A stretch of 64,000 nucleotides of DNA from CAWJFJ01 sp963800065 (GCA_963800065.1 CAWCZO010000010.1:186001-250000), one strand, 5' to 3'. Counted from the first letter of the stretch, positions 50,900 through 61,600 are shown. Made by a program: numbers and translations. The notes: generated by a model from the sequence alone, not told the origin.

Positions 50900-51160
50900 C
50901 TAGGCGGCCGCCGACGAGCTACCACCCATGTGGGTGCAGTGTGACGATCCACCCGACGGAGGGGTCTTCGGCAGGGCCCCGGGGGGAGGGGTCGTCGAAG
51001 AGCCGCCCGGTGTCTCCGTGGTGGCCGACGTGGAACTGGTCGATGCGGACGTCGTCGAGGACGGGCTGCTCGTCGCCGCGCTGGCGACGGCCGCACCTCC
51101 TCCCACGAGAACGCCCGCCAGTCCTACGCCGGCGAGTGTATGTCGGAGTCGTATCTTCAT
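50900..51160 (-). CDS. Small secreted Ser/Thr/Pro-rich protein
   Basis: An 86-residue protein. Signal peptide 'MKIRLRHTLAGVGLAGVLVGGGAAVASA' is followed by a low-complexity Ser/Thr stretch, 'GALPKTPPSGGSSHCTHMGGSSSAAA' at the end. The 'HCTHMGG' segment could bind a metal. GGAGGTG 7 nt before the ATG at 51160 supports this start over one upstream. Function unknown; similar tiny secreted proteins occur in actinobacteria. Confidence 0.65.
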   Translation of the reverse strand: MKIRLRHTLAGVGLAGVLVGGGAAVASAATSSPSSTTSASTSSTSATTETPGGSSTTPPPGALPKTPPSGGSSHCTHMGGSSSAAA

Positions 51161-51440
51161 TCGTTTCACCTCCTCCCGCAGAGAATCACGGCGTCGGTCT
51201 GCCACCTTCTGACGATCTGTCGGGCCGACCTTTCGCTCGCAGAACCCTCAGGGTTCGGATCCCGGTTCTCGGGGTCTGACACCACTGTGGGGCCCGTCCC
51301 TGAGAGGGGGCTGGCGGCACATTGGGTGTTCCCTAAGGAATTCGTTGCATTCCCATGAAGAACCTGTGGGGGAACGCCAGGAAGTACGATGTCCCGTCGC
51401 GTGTCCCGTCACGGGACCCCGACCCGGAAACGCCCACTTC

Positions 51441-52997
51441 ATGCCCGAATTCACCCACTCCCAGCCCGACAAGACGACGAACATCGTGATCATCGGGGCC
51501 GGGCCCGCCGGGCTGACGGCCGCCTATGAGCTGGCCATACGGCACGGGATCACGTCGACCGTGCTCGAATCCGACGCCGTGGTGGGCGGCATCAGCCGGA
51601 CCGTCGAACGCGACGGTTGGCGATTCGACATCGGTGGTCACCGGTTCTTCACGAAGGTCAAGGAGGTCGAAGCGTTCTGGCACGAGGTCCTGAACGACGA
51701 CGACTTCATGCTGCGCCCCCGGTTGAGCCGGATCTACTACGAGGGGAAGTACTACGACTATCCCCTGAAGGCGTCGAACGCCCTGAAGAACCTGGGTATT
51801 TTCGAAGCCCTCCGCTGCGTCTTGTCCTACGTGTGGGTCCGCATCCGGCCGCCGAAGGACCAGACGACGCTGGAAGGCTGGATCGCCGCTCGTTTCGGGT
51901 GGCGGCTCTACAACCATCTCTTCAAGACCTACAACGAGAAGCTGTGGGGCGTCCCCACCAAGAACCTCCCGGCTGACTTCGCCGCCCAACGGATCAAGAA
52001 TCTGTCCCTGTCCAAAGCGATCATCAACGCCCTGCTCCCCCGACGCAACCAGAAGGACATCACCTCGCTCATCGAGGAGTTCCAGTACCCGAAGCTCGGT
52101 CCCGGCATGATGTGGGAGCGCTGTCGCGAGCTGGTCGAGGCGGCGGGGTGCAAGGTGATCATGAACACCCGGGTCGTCGGTGTCCGTCACCACGATGACA
52201 GGGCCGTCTCGGTGATCGCCGAGACGGCAGACGGGAACCGGGAGGAATTCCCCTGCGACCACGTCGTCTCGTCGATGCCGATTTCACAGCTCCTGCAGGC
52301 CATGGACCCGCCGGCGGCCGAGACCGCCGTCGCCGCCGCCCAGGACCTGCGCTACCGCGACTTCGTCACCGTGGCCCTGGTGGTGCCGCTGGAGTACAGC
52401 TTCCCCGACAACTGGATCTATGTGCACTCCAAAGAGGTCCAGGTGGGGCGCATCCAGAATTTCGGCTCATGGTCCCCGTACATGGTCAAGGAGGGACGGA
52501 CCTGCCTCGGTCTCGAGTTCTTCGTCTTCGAAGGAGACGAAACTTGGAACAGAAGCGACGCCGAGCTCATCGCCCAGGGAAAGCGCGAACTGGCCATTCT
52601 GGGCCTGGTCGACCCGTCCAAGGTCGAGGCCGGCTACGTGGTGCGTATGCCCAAGGCCTATCCCTTCTACGACGAGCACTACAAGGCCAACGTGGCCCGG
52701 ATCGTCGAGTGGCTGGAGGACTGTGCCCCGAACGTCCACCCGGTGGGCCGCAACGGGATGCACCGGTACAACAACCAGGACCACTCCATGTACACAGCCA
52801 TGCTCACGGCCGAGAACATCGCCCGGGGCACGCACCACGACGTCTGGAACGTGAACGTTGAGGAGGAGTACCACGAGGAGTCGATCGGCGACGACTCGGC
52901 TGGACGCGGTGCCCGGGGAACCGGGCGCGACGCCCCCGTCATCGCCCGTCACCACTACGGCGACGATCATCCCGTCAACAGATCCCCGACTTCCTGA
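51441..52997 (+). CDS. FAD-dependent oxidoreductase, UDP-galactopyranose mutase/protoporphyrinogen oxidase-like
   Basis: A 518-residue flavoprotein. 'IVIIGAGPAGLTAAYELA' is the FAD dinucleotide motif. 'VVGGISRTVERDGWRFDIGGHRFFTKVKEVEAFW' is the segment typical of the mutase-like amine-oxidase group, followed by 'WGVPTKNLPADFAAQRIKNLSL'. The C-terminal 'GRNGMHRYNNQDHSMYTAMLTAENI' contributes to the flavin site. It probably modifies a nucleotide-linked sugar or a lipid; no partner genes identify which. The upstream 280 bp contain two short palindromes (GAACCC-TCA-GGGTTC near 51242 and GTCCCG-TCA-CGGGAC near 51403) but no other gene. Confidence 0.82.
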   Translation: MPEFTHSQPDKTTNIVIIGAGPAGLTAAYELAIRHGITSTVLESDAVVGGISRTVERDGWRFDIGGHRFFTKVKEVEAFWHEVLNDDDFMLRPRLSRIYYEGKYYDYPLKASNALKNLGIFEALRCVLSYVWVRIRPPKDQTTLEGWIAARFGWRLYNHLFKTYNEKLWGVPTKNLPADFAAQRIKNLSLSKAIINALLPRRNQKDITSLIEEFQYPKLGPGMMWERCRELVEAAGCKVIMNTRVVGVRHHDDRAVSVIAETADGNREEFPCDHVVSSMPISQLLQAMDPPAAETAVAAAQDLRYRDFVTVALVVPLEYSFPDNWIYVHSKEVQVGRIQNFGSWSPYMVKEGRTCLGLEFFVFEGDETWNRSDAELIAQGKRELAILGLVDPSKVEAGYVVRMPKAYPFYDEHYKANVARIVEWLEDCAPNVHPVGRNGMHRYNNQDHSMYTAMLTAENIARGTHHDVWNVNVEEEYHEESIGDDSAGRGARGTGRDAPVIARHHYGDDHPVNRSPTS

Positions 52998-53090
52998 TAA
53001 ACAACGCCGTCGAACGGCATCCGTCGACTGAACGGGCCGGACAGGCGGCCAGCTCAGGGGCTTCGGCTTCTTGGCAGAACACTCAGGACG

Positions 53091-53125
53091 CGGCAGAGTC
53101 CCGGGCATGGCCCGGGGCTCTGCCG
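53091..53125. terminator. Strong bidirectional hairpin terminator
   Basis: CGGCAGAGTCCCGGGC and GCCCGGGGCTCTGCCG form a 16-bp stem (one wobble pair) around ATG. It lies between the FAD oxidoreductase and the convergent Ig-like protein gene. Confidence 0.7.
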
Positions 53126-53149
53126 AATCCGATCGTGCGAAGGCTGCTT

Positions 53150-53964
53150 CTACTTCGTCGCACCGCTCTTGGTGGCGTTGCTGGCTCGGAAGTTCCCGTT
53201 GGCGCTGGCGTAGGTGGCTGTCACCGTCCAGCTGGCGACGGGCTTCGGGTCTGTCGTGGTGGGTGCCGGAACCTTGAACCACTTGGCCGACAAAGCGCAC
53301 GTCGCCGTCTGGACGGGAGGCGTGGCGTCGTTGGCACTCAGGACCTGGTTGTTGCCGTGGGCACACTTGAGCAGAGCCGTATTGGTGGGCGCCGGTGACG
53401 ACGAGACCGAGAACTGCACGCTACCGTCCGGAAGCAAGCCGCGGGTGGCGGTGACGGTAGCGATGAATGTCGAGGCGCTTCCGCTCGTGGGCTTGGATTC
53501 GAACATCAGCTTCAGACGCGTCGGCGCCGCCGTCACCGTCTGCGAGAGTGTGCCGGTGCTACCGATGAAGTTGTCGTCGCCGCTGTAGACGGCCGTCACC
53601 GAGTAGGGCGACGCCGCCGCCTGGAGGCTTCCAGCCGCCACCTTGCACAGGGCCCTGCCCTTGGCCGTGACGACGGGGGTGTTCGTACAATTGACGACGC
53701 TGGCATGGCTGCCGACGATGGTGAACGTCACGCTGCCCGTGGCCCTGACCACGGGGTGGCCCCCTGTCTTGGACGGAGAGACGATGGCCGTGATGGTCAG
53801 AGCATGACCCGTCACGACCGAGGCCGGCGCTTTGAGTGTCGTGGTGGTGGCCGTCGACGCGTCGGCAGCGCTCGCGCTGAACGGGTTCAGGGCCAGGGTC
53901 GTCATGGTGGCGACCGCGCCCGCACCGGCAGCGATGGCAATTTTCTCATTCGACTTCGAATCAT
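53150..53964 (-). CDS. Secreted protein with two bacterial Ig-like domains, frame uncertain at N-terminus
   Basis: The mature part reads 'ASTATTTTLKAPASVVTGHALTITAIVSPSKTGGHPVVRATGSVTFTIVG ... SPYSVTAVYSGDDNFIGSTGTLSQTV', then a second domain 'TRLKLMFESKPTSGSASTFIATVTATRGLLPDGSVQF'. These are Ig-like domains related to the giant protein at 58687. The signal peptide 'IAIAAGAGAVATMTTLALNPFSASA' lacks a start in its own frame. The ATG at 53964 ('MIRSRMRK') is in another frame and joins it if one A is added to the A4 run at 53941-53944. Role: probably surface or adhesive. Confidence 0.6.
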
Positions 53965-54153
53965 GGTGCCCCCCAGAGCTGACCCCGGACCCACATCGGC
54001 ACTCTGCCGAATGTGTGCGCGACAGACGCCGCCGTTGCCATGACCGATTGTGACGGGCCACCCCCACCGGTGGCCCAACCAGCGGTCAAATCTTCGCGGT
54101 GGTGATCGTTGTGCCGACGTTGTCCGGCACCGGCACAAAGCCGGCAGCCACCG

Positions 54154-55722
54154 TCAGGGGAACGTGAGACTCCTCCGACCCGGGGGCGCGTTCCACAGGA
54201 AGGTGGACACACCTTCTCCTTCGGAGATCCGCCGCGCATGAAGCTCGAGACGGGCGAATCGGAGATCGGCCCTCACCTGGGTGCCGGAGAGCGCCTCGTT
54301 TCCGGCCGTGGCGATGACGAGGAGCACCTTCGACGCCTTCACCGGCACCGTCTGCGGTGACAGCTGAAGGGGGTAGACGTAGCGCCGCTGTGAGAAGCGG
54401 CCGATGACGCCGTTCGAGGCGATCACCTCCATCGAGGGCGACGCGTGGTCGAGACCCGTGAGCAGGGCCGCCGCGCCGGACGGGCTCACCGTCCACCACG
54501 TCTGGCGCAGGTGCACAAGCAGTCGGGCGTCCTGGACGACGGCGGTCAGCGCCAGAAGACAGGCCAGGCCCCAGACGATCGCCGTGCGCCCGCTCCGCCG
54601 GCGTGCCGGGGTGACCTCGGCGCCGGGAGCACCCGTGCTCGCCCTGCCGAGCCGCGCCCCGAGCCAGAGAAGGACCATGACGTCGCCGATCATGACGAAG
54701 GGGACCACGGCCAGCGTCTGGAACGAGTCGTTGACGCTGCTGAAGGACGGGCTCATGGCCAGACCGGCGGGGATCAACGTCCCCACGCAGACCAACAGCC
54801 CGATCGGGGAGAGGACCCCGGCCAGTCCGGACGTGATGAGGGGGCGGATGATGGCGTGCGCACGATGGGACAGCATGTGGAACGCCCTCACCGGGTGGCG
54901 GAACACACCACTGAGCAACGCCAGGGTCCCGGCGTGGCCGTTGTCGGCGACGAGATAGGAGTACTGGCTGGCCAGGTTGCTGGCCTGGTTCGCCCCGACG
55001 CCCGTGACGACGAGGACCCACGCGGTGGCGGCGACACTGATGACGAGGGCCGTCAGGATTCCCGGCCCGTTCCTGGGCCGGCCGGCCACGAGCACGATGA
55101 GCATGCCGAGCCCGACGAAGACCAGGAGCTCGGTGACAACGGCGCCGAACAGGACGCACCCGGCAGCGGCCAGGCCCGCTCGGGCCCACCGGCCCTTCGA
55201 CAGCTCGTAACCCACCAGAACCAGGAAGGGGAGGCCGAGCGGGGTCAGGTGGACGTCGAAGGAGACCGTCTCGTACCACCAGGCGTTGGCCATGAGCACC
55301 ACGAGGGCGAGGAGCCCCGCCACCGTCCGATGACGATCGAGACGGCACGCCAGCAGCGACCACACCCAGCGCAAGGTGATCAGCTCGGCCGCCGCCACCG
55401 CCACGTCCTGGACCACCAACAACCAGAACGGCGAGCCGGAGAGGACATGCAGGAGGCTGAGGGGCCACATCACCAGATCGAAGTGATCGCGGAGGAACGG
55501 CGTCGACGGGATCCTGACGGTGTCGAGGGGCGACAGCGTGCCGTGGGAGATCAGGTACCACGCTTGCGCGTTGTGGGCGAAGTCCTCGAGGAGATCGAAG
55601 CGCCGATAGAGGTACCAGCTGTAGAGGACCAGTCCGACGAGCTGGACGGCGACGAGGACGACGGCGACCGACCAGAACAGCGACGGCTGCGGCGGCCTCC
55701 GGGACAGGATCCGGCGCATCAC
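54154..55722 (-). CDS. DUF2079-type polytopic membrane protein
   Basis: A 522-residue membrane protein with about eleven helices. 'FAHNAQAWYLISHGTL', 'FLRDHFDLVMWPLSLLHVLSG' and 'YETVSFDVHLTPLGLPFLVL' match the DUF2079 pattern, in which conserved His/Asp lie in outside loops as in GT-C glycosyltransferases. A C-terminal soluble part ('MEVIASNGVIGRFSQRRYVYPLQL') is expected outside the cell. A lipid-linked sugar transfer role is plausible but unproven. It is monocistronic as far as seen, with 189 bp to the Ig-like gene downstream. Confidence 0.78.
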   Translation of the reverse strand: MMRRILSRRPPQPSLFWSVAVVLVAVQLVGLVLYSWYLYRRFDLLEDFAHNAQAWYLISHGTLSPLDTVRIPSTPFLRDHFDLVMWPLSLLHVLSGSPFWLLVVQDVAVAAAELITLRWVWSLLACRLDRHRTVAGLLALVVLMANAWWYETVSFDVHLTPLGLPFLVLVGYELSKGRWARAGLAAAGCVLFGAVVTELLVFVGLGMLIVLVAGRPRNGPGILTALVISVAATAWVLVVTGVGANQASNLASQYSYLVADNGHAGTLALLSGVFRHPVRAFHMLSHRAHAIIRPLITSGLAGVLSPIGLLVCVGTLIPAGLAMSPSFSSVNDSFQTLAVVPFVMIGDVMVLLWLGARLGRASTGAPGAEVTPARRRSGRTAIVWGLACLLALTAVVQDARLLVHLRQTWWTVSPSGAAALLTGLDHASPSMEVIASNGVIGRFSQRRYVYPLQLSPQTVPVKASKVLLVIATAGNEALSGTQVRADLRFARLELHARRISEGEGVSTFLWNAPPGRRSLTFP

Positions 55723-56150
55723 GCCGGTCCGCCCGGACCGGCGCCGCCACCGCCTCCGTCCGGGGGAGCGAAGTCCCCGTCGGTGTCCTTACCGGCGGCG
55801 GGCGCGGTCCGTTCGGCGGTGTCTCCAGGCGATGAGGAGGGCGTCGATGGGATCGTCGGTCGTCCCCAACGACTCACCACAGGCGACGCACAACACTTTG
55901 CGGGTACAACAACCTCCGAGGCCGGGGTTGCGCATCGGCGGATCGAATGCGGCCCACCGCCAGATCCGGCGTTGGTGAAATACCAATCTCCGAAGCCCCT
56001 CACCGTGCTCGTTCACTATCAACCCTCCCCCCCGGTGGGGTGGATGGTACGAATCGAACCTGAATTATCCCTGTGAATTCGGCCGGGACGGGAGCGGCGG
56101 CCGTCTCTTTCCGGGACCGGTCCGGCCGCGCTGGTGAGCATGGGGACAAA
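55723..56150. other. Divergent spacer between membrane protein and methyltransferase
   Basis: About 430 bp with no large gene. The only candidate is the small cysteine-rich frame at 55789-55935. Promoters for both flanking genes must lie here but none stands out. Confidence 0.3.
55789..55935 (-). CDS. Possible tiny zinc-ribbon-like protein
   Basis: A 48-residue frame: 'MRNPGLGGCCTRKVLCVACGESLGTTDDPIDALLIAWRHRRTDRARRR'-like, with cysteines as CC-x5-C-x2-C followed by a helix and a basic tail. The cysteine spacing and amphipathic helix suggest a real small protein, but there is no clear ribosome site and GC-rich DNA easily gives such frames. Treat as tentative. Confidence 0.3.
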   Translation of the reverse strand: MRNPGLGGCCTRKVLCVACGESLGTTDDPIDALLIAWRHRRTDRARRR

Positions 56151-56777
56151 GTGACGTCCGTAAGCTTCCTGCTCGTGGAGGAGCGCCGGTTCGGGAAAGG
56201 ATGCGGTGGCAATCGGTGGCTCGAGGCCGACGGCCCCCGAGGAGGGGAGTACGACGAACGCTTCGCCCGGCTCGCTGCTCAAGGTCTCGAGGTGCATGGT
56301 GAGGCCGATCTCGTGGCATCGCTCGGTCGTCGTTGCGTACTGGACGCCGGGTGTGGAACGGGCCGGGTGGCGATGGAACTGGCGCGGCGGGGTCTCGACG
56401 TGGTGGGTGTCGACCTGGACGACGAGATGGTAGCGGTGGCCCGGGGCAAGGCACCACTTCTCCACTGGGTCCAGGCGGACCTGGTCGACGTCGACCTCGG
56501 CTGCACCTTCGACGGGGTCGTCATGGCCGGCAACGTCATGATCTTTCTGACGCCGGGGACAGAGGGCGCGGTGGTGGCCAACATGACCCGGCATCTGGAG
56601 GAGGCGGGACTCCTCGTGGCCGGCTTCTCGCTCGTGAGGGATCGGCTCTCGCTCGAGACCTATGACCTCGCCGCCGCCGACGCCGGTCTGGAGCTGGTGG
56701 ACCGGTGGGCCACCTGGGACCGCCGGGTGTTCACGCCCGGGGCGGACTACGCCGTCTCGGTCCATCGCAAAGGTTGA
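56151..56777 (+). CDS. Class I SAM-dependent methyltransferase
   Basis: About 208 residues from GTG 56151 (a frame from 56073 is open but unlike the family). 'EYDERFARLAAQGLEVHGEADLVASLGRRCVLDAGCGTGRVAMELARRGLDVVGVDLDDEMVAVARGKAP' has SAM motif I (DAGCGTGR). 'FDGVVMAGNVMIFLTPGTEGAVVANMTRHL' is characteristic of a small actinobacterial methyltransferase group. It ends 'RWATWDRRVFTPGADYAVSVHR'. Substrate unknown. It lies 130 bp before the cupin gene. Confidence 0.83.
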   Translation: MTSVSFLLVEERRFGKGCGGNRWLEADGPRGGEYDERFARLAAQGLEVHGEADLVASLGRRCVLDAGCGTGRVAMELARRGLDVVGVDLDDEMVAVARGKAPLLHWVQADLVDVDLGCTFDGVVMAGNVMIFLTPGTEGAVVANMTRHLEEAGLLVAGFSLVRDRLSLETYDLAAADAGLELVDRWATWDRRVFTPGADYAVSVHRKG

Positions 56778-56907
56778 CGATCCCGGCTCCGCGGGCCGTG
56801 GCGGGCCGCTCCGGGGCGAACGAGCCGGATCGTGGACCGGTCGGTATTGTGGGGGCCGTCGCTTTGTCCCCGTCGCAAGATGAAAACGCCGTCACGGAGG
56901 AAGAACC

Positions 56908-57387
56908 ATGACGATCACCGATCTCCCGCCGACCGCCATCCACCGCGGGGAGGACGAGTTGCCCTTCGTCGACATAGGCGACGGCGGGACCCTCCAGCTG
57001 CTCCAGGTCGATCTGGCCAACGGCGTGTGGATCGTGCGGAACCACTTCCCCCCCGACACGACCATCCCGACGCACAAGCACACCGGGCACGTCCTGGCCT
57101 TCACCCAGAAGGGTTCGTGGTTCTACAAGGAGTATCCCGACGTCGTGAACACCGCCGGCTCCTACCTCTACGAACCAGCGGGATCGGTGCACACCCTTCA
57201 TGTCCCGGCCACCAACGACGGGGTGACCGACGTGTGGTTCGCCATCCACGGGGCCAATCTGAACCTCGATGCCGACGGCAACGTCGAACTGGTGATCGAC
57301 GCCCACGGAATCCTGGCCTTCTACCGGGCCGTCTGTGCCGACCAACACGGCATGGCCGACCCGCCGGTCGTCGTCATCGGCGGCTGA
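56908..57387 (+). CDS. Cupin, 2,4'-dihydroxyacetophenone dioxygenase-like
   Basis: A 159-residue cupin. 'NHFPPDTTIPTHKHTGHVLAFTQKGSWFYKEYP' gives cupin motif 1 with metal-ligand histidines (THKHTGH) and 'YLYEPAGSVHTLHVP' gives motif 2. The order resembles 2,4'-dihydroxyacetophenone dioxygenase-family proteins, which cleave aromatic ketones with non-heme iron; many homologues have unknown substrates. A GGAGGAAG box precedes the ATG at 56908. The alcohol dehydrogenase starts 4 bp after its stop, so the two act in one pathway. Confidence 0.82.
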   Translation: MTITDLPPTAIHRGEDELPFVDIGDGGTLQLLQVDLANGVWIVRNHFPPDTTIPTHKHTGHVLAFTQKGSWFYKEYPDVVNTAGSYLYEPAGSVHTLHVPATNDGVTDVWFAIHGANLNLDADGNVELVIDAHGILAFYRAVCADQHGMADPPVVVIGG

Positions 57388-57391
57388 CCCG

Positions 57392-58405
57392 GTGCGAGCC
57401 GCGGTGCTCACCGACGAGCGGCCCCGGCTCGAGATGGCCGACGTGCCCATGCCGTCACCCGGGCCGGGAGAGGCCCTCCTGCGGATCACCGGCTGCGGAA
57501 TCTGTGGGAGCGACCTCCATCTGGCCAGTCAATTGGCCGCCCCCGGAGCGGTCCTCGGCCACGAGATCGCCGGAGAGGTGGCCGGCGTGGGCACCGGGAT
57601 CGATCCGGCCCGCTGGCCCGACGGGACCCCGGTGGTGGCCAGGCCTTTCGGAGGCTGCGGCCAATGTGCCTTCTGTCGGGGCGGGCGCGCCGACCACTGC
57701 GCGCAGTTCCAGCTCATCGGGCTCGAGCGACCCGGGGGGTTCGCCGAGTTCGTGACGGTCCGTGGGGACGAGTTGTTCAAGCTCCCCGCCACTGTCGGCG
57801 ACGACGAACAGCCTCTGGTGGAACCGCTCGCCGTCGTCCGCCGAGCCTTCCGCCGCGGTCAGGTGGAACCCGGCGACGGCGTGGCCGTCCTCGGCGCCGG
57901 CCCGATCGGCCTGGCCGCCGTGGCCTGGGCCGTGGCCATCGGCGTCGAGGCGGTCGTGGTCAGCGAGCCGTCCCCGCTACGACGGGAGCTGGCCTTGCTG
58001 CTGGGCGCCACCGCGGTGTTCGATCCCGCCGCCGAGCCCATCGCCGCCGGTGTGAGCGCGGCCACCGGCGGCGGCCCGAGCGTGGTCTTCGAGTGCAGCG
58101 GCCGCCCCGGTCTCATCGAGCAGGCCATCGAGTTGACGGCGGTGGACGGACGGGTGGTCGTGGTGGGGATCTGCCCCCAGAACGACGAGATCTTCCCCTT
58201 CTGGGCATTGTCCAAGGAGCTCGACGTCCGCTTCTCCATCTACTACGGACGGGAGGACTTCACGGACACCCTCGCCGCCCTCGACGCCCACCGGCTCGAC
58301 GCCCGGTCCATGGTGACCGAGACCATCGGTCTCGAGGAGCTCCCCGAGCGCTTCGCCCGTCTGGAGCGCGACCCCGACGCCGGAAAGGTCATCGTCCGAC
58401 CGTAA
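57392..58405 (+). CDS. Zinc-dependent medium-chain alcohol dehydrogenase
   Basis: A 337-residue MDR enzyme. Catalytic zinc ligands: Cys38 in 'GCGICGSD' and His57-Glu58 in 'LGHEIAG'. Structural zinc: Cys89, Cys92, Cys95 and Cys103 in 'GGCGQCAFCRGGRADHC'. Nucleotide motif 'VLGAGPIGLAAVAWA' follows. It resembles sorbitol- or threonine-dehydrogenase-like members. The GTG at 57392 is 4 bp after the cupin stop. The cupin-dehydrogenase pair suggests breakdown of an aromatic or keto-alcohol compound; the actual substrate is not readable. Confidence 0.88.
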   Translation: MRAAVLTDERPRLEMADVPMPSPGPGEALLRITGCGICGSDLHLASQLAAPGAVLGHEIAGEVAGVGTGIDPARWPDGTPVVARPFGGCGQCAFCRGGRADHCAQFQLIGLERPGGFAEFVTVRGDELFKLPATVGDDEQPLVEPLAVVRRAFRRGQVEPGDGVAVLGAGPIGLAAVAWAVAIGVEAVVVSEPSPLRRELALLLGATAVFDPAAEPIAAGVSAATGGGPSVVFECSGRPGLIEQAIELTAVDGRVVVVGICPQNDEIFPFWALSKELDVRFSIYYGREDFTDTLAALDAHRLDARSMVTETIGLEELPERFARLERDPDAGKVIVRP

Positions 58406-58686
58406 GAGCACCGCTGCGACGGCCTGCCCCTCGTCGACCCCGTCCAGGCCGCCACACCGCCCACGCTGTATAACTACTCTGCGCATTGTCACGGTCGCCC
58501 AGAGCCCAGATCTTCGTATTTTTCCCCCTTAAAAGGTGCAACCAGTGGTTGGACAACCGCATGCGAGCATTCGTCATTACTGACGATGGCGGGACCACCA
58601 CACCGCTCTTAACGTTCCCACAAAGAGTAGTTACGCACAGCGCGTAGAGGTACGCGCACTATCCGTCGTATCGGGGTGGGATCGAC
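58406..58686 (+). other. Leader/spacer before the giant Ig-like repeat gene
   Basis: No gene seen. TAACTACTCT near 58470 is inverted as AGAGTAGTTA near 58624. A perfect 7-bp hairpin GCGCGTA-GAGG-TACGCGC lies at 58640-58657, 29 bp before the GTG start. The AT-richer part (58512-58545, with TTTTTCCCCC) may hold the promoter. An RNA switch is possible but I do not recognise one. Confidence 0.4.
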
Positions 58687-61600
58687 GTGAGAACACGCTC
58701 CCGGGGTGTCCACGGGAAGGTGCGAACGAGTCGTCGAGCGCTGAATGCCGGGCTGGCGGCAGTCGTCTTGCTCCTGAGCGTGATCACGGCGGTGGTGATC
58801 AATCCCATCGCCGCCTCCGCCCACAACAACGTCGTGACCGGAGTGGCCACCTGTTCGGCCGTCGGCGGGAACCACGACATCACCTGGACGATCGCCAACG
58901 ACTACAACCTCAGCGAGACCGCAACATTGGTGTCGGCCACAGGTGGGGTGGGCACGGTAACGGGGTCACCGGTCAACATCGCGGCCAGCCCGAATCAGCC
59001 CTACCAGACGGGCACCATGGAACAGGTGCTCCCGGGATCGACCACCGGCTCTGACACGATCACCGTGAAGGGCGTCTGGTCTGACAATTTCAGCACGACG
59101 GATTCCGGGAGCGTCTCGTTGTCGACGACGTGCGTTCCACCCACCCCGACGGTCACCACATCCCCTTCGAAGACCTCCATCGTGCTCGGCAACTCCGACA
59201 CAGACGGCGTCACCGTCACCGGGGTGTCGGGGATCACCCCCACCGGGTCAGTCACCTTCTACGTGTGCGGGCCCTTCACCACGGCCACCGCTTGCACCTC
59301 CGCCGGCACCAAGCTGGGCAGCGTCGGCCTGTCGGGTTCGGGCAACTCGGCCACGGCCACCGGCCCCTCCTACACGCCGGCGGCCACCGGCATCTACTGC
59401 TTCCTGGGCGTCTACTCCGGTGACGGCAACTACGCCGGTGGGTCCGACGGCTCCACCACCCGGGAGTGCTTCACCGTCACCGTGGCCACCCCCGGGGTCA
59501 CCACGGCTCCCACCAGCGGCACCATCATCCTGGGGGGATCCGACTCCGACGGCGCCACCGTGACCGGAACGGACAGCGTGACCCCCACGGGGACCGTCAC
59601 CTTCTACGTGTGCGGGCCCTTCACCACGGCCACCGCTTGCACCTCCGCCGGCACCAAGCTGGGCAGCGTCGGCCTGTCGGGTTCGGGCAACTCGGCCACG
59701 GCCACCGGCCCCTCCTACACGCCGGCGGCCACCGGCATCTACTGCTTCCTGGGCGTCTACTCCGGTGACGGCAACTACGCCGGTGGGTCCGACGGCTCCA
59801 CCACCCGGGAGTGCTTCACCGTCACCGTGGCCACCCCCGGGGTCACCACGGCTCCCACCAGCGGCACCATCATCCTGGGGGGATCCGACTCCGACGGCGC
59901 CACCGTGACCGGAACGGACAGCGTGACCCCCACGGGGACCGTCACCTTCTACGTGTGCGGGCCCTTCACCACGGCCACCGCTTGCACCTCCGCCGGCACC
60001 AAGCTGGGCAGCGTCGGCCTGTCGGGTTCGGGCAACTCGGCCACGGCCACCGGCCCCTCCTACACGCCGGCGGCCACCGGCATCTACTGCTTCCTGGGCG
60101 TCTACTCCGGTGACGGCAACTACGCCGGTGGGTCCGACGGCTCCACCACCCGGGAGTGCTTCACCGTCACCGTGGCCACCCCCGGGGTCACCACGGCTCC
60201 CACCAGCGGCACCATCATCCTGGGGGGATCCGACTCCGACGGCGCCACCGTGACCGGAACGGACAGCGTGACCCCCACGGGGACCGTCACCTTCTACGTG
60301 TGCGGGCCCTTCACCACGGCCACCGCTTGCACCTCCGCCGGCACCAAGCTGGGCAGCGTCGGCCTGTCGGGTTCGGGCAACTCGGCCACGGCCACCGGCC
60401 CCTCCTACACGCCGGCGGCCACCGGCATCTACTGCTTCCTGGGCGTCTACTCCGGTGACGGCAACTACGCCGGTGGGTCCGACGGCTCCACCACCCGGGA
60501 GTGCTTCACCGTCACCGTGGCCACCCCCGGGGTCACCACGGCTCCCACCAGCGGCACCATCATCCTGGGGGGATCCGACTCCGACGGCGCCACCGTGACC
60601 GGAACGGACAGCGTGACCCCCACGGGGACCGTCACCTTCTACGTGTGCGGGCCCTTCACCACGGCCACCGCTTGCACCTCCGCCGGCACCAAGCTGGGCA
60701 GCGTCGGCCTGTCGGGTTCGGGCAACTCGGCCACGGCCACCGGCCCCTCCTACACGCCGGCGGCCACCGGCATCTACTGCTTCCTGGGCGTCTACTCCGG
60801 TGACGGCAACTACGCCGGTGGGTCCGACGGCTCCACCACCCGGGAGTGCTTCACCGTCACCGTGGCCACCCCCGGGGTCACCACGGCTCCCACCAGCGGC
60901 ACCATCATCCTGGGGGGATCCGACTCCGACGGCGCCACCGTGACCGGAACGGACAGCGTGACCCCCACGGGGACCGTCACCTTCTACGTGTGCGGGCCCT
61001 TCACCACGGCCACCGCTTGCACCTCCGCCGGCACCAAGCTGGGCAGCGTCGGCCTGTCGGGTTCGGGCAACTCGGCCACGGCCACCGGCCCCTCCTACAC
61101 GCCGGCGGCCACCGGCATCTACTGCTTCCTGGGCGTCTACTCCGGTGACGGCAACTACGCCGGTGGGTCCGACGGCTCCACCACCCGGGAGTGCTTCACC
61201 GTCACCGTGGCCACCCCCGGGGTCACCACGGCTCCCACCAGCGGCACCATCATCCTGGGGGATCCGACTCCGACGGCGCCACCGTGACCGGAACGGACAG
61301 CGTGACCCCCACGGGGACCGTCACCTTCTACGTGTGCGGGCCCTTCACCACGGCCACCGCTTGCACCTCCGCCGGCACCAAGCTGGGCAGCGTCGGCCTG
61401 TCGGGTTCGGGCAACTCGGCCACGGCCACCGGCCCCTCCTACACGCCGGCGGCCACCGGCATCTACTGCTTCCTGGGCGTCTACTCCGGTGACGGCAACT
61501 ACGCCGGTGGGTCCGACGGCTCCACCACCCGGGAGTGCTTCACCGTCACCGTGGCCACCCCCGGGGTCACCACGGCTCCCACCAGCGGCACCATCATCCT

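Noticed and set aside
54445..56076. Long plus-strand open frame opposite the DUF2079 gene
   Set aside because: Its translation is almost all charged and Pro/Gly residues with no domain; the opposite strand encodes a clear membrane protein.
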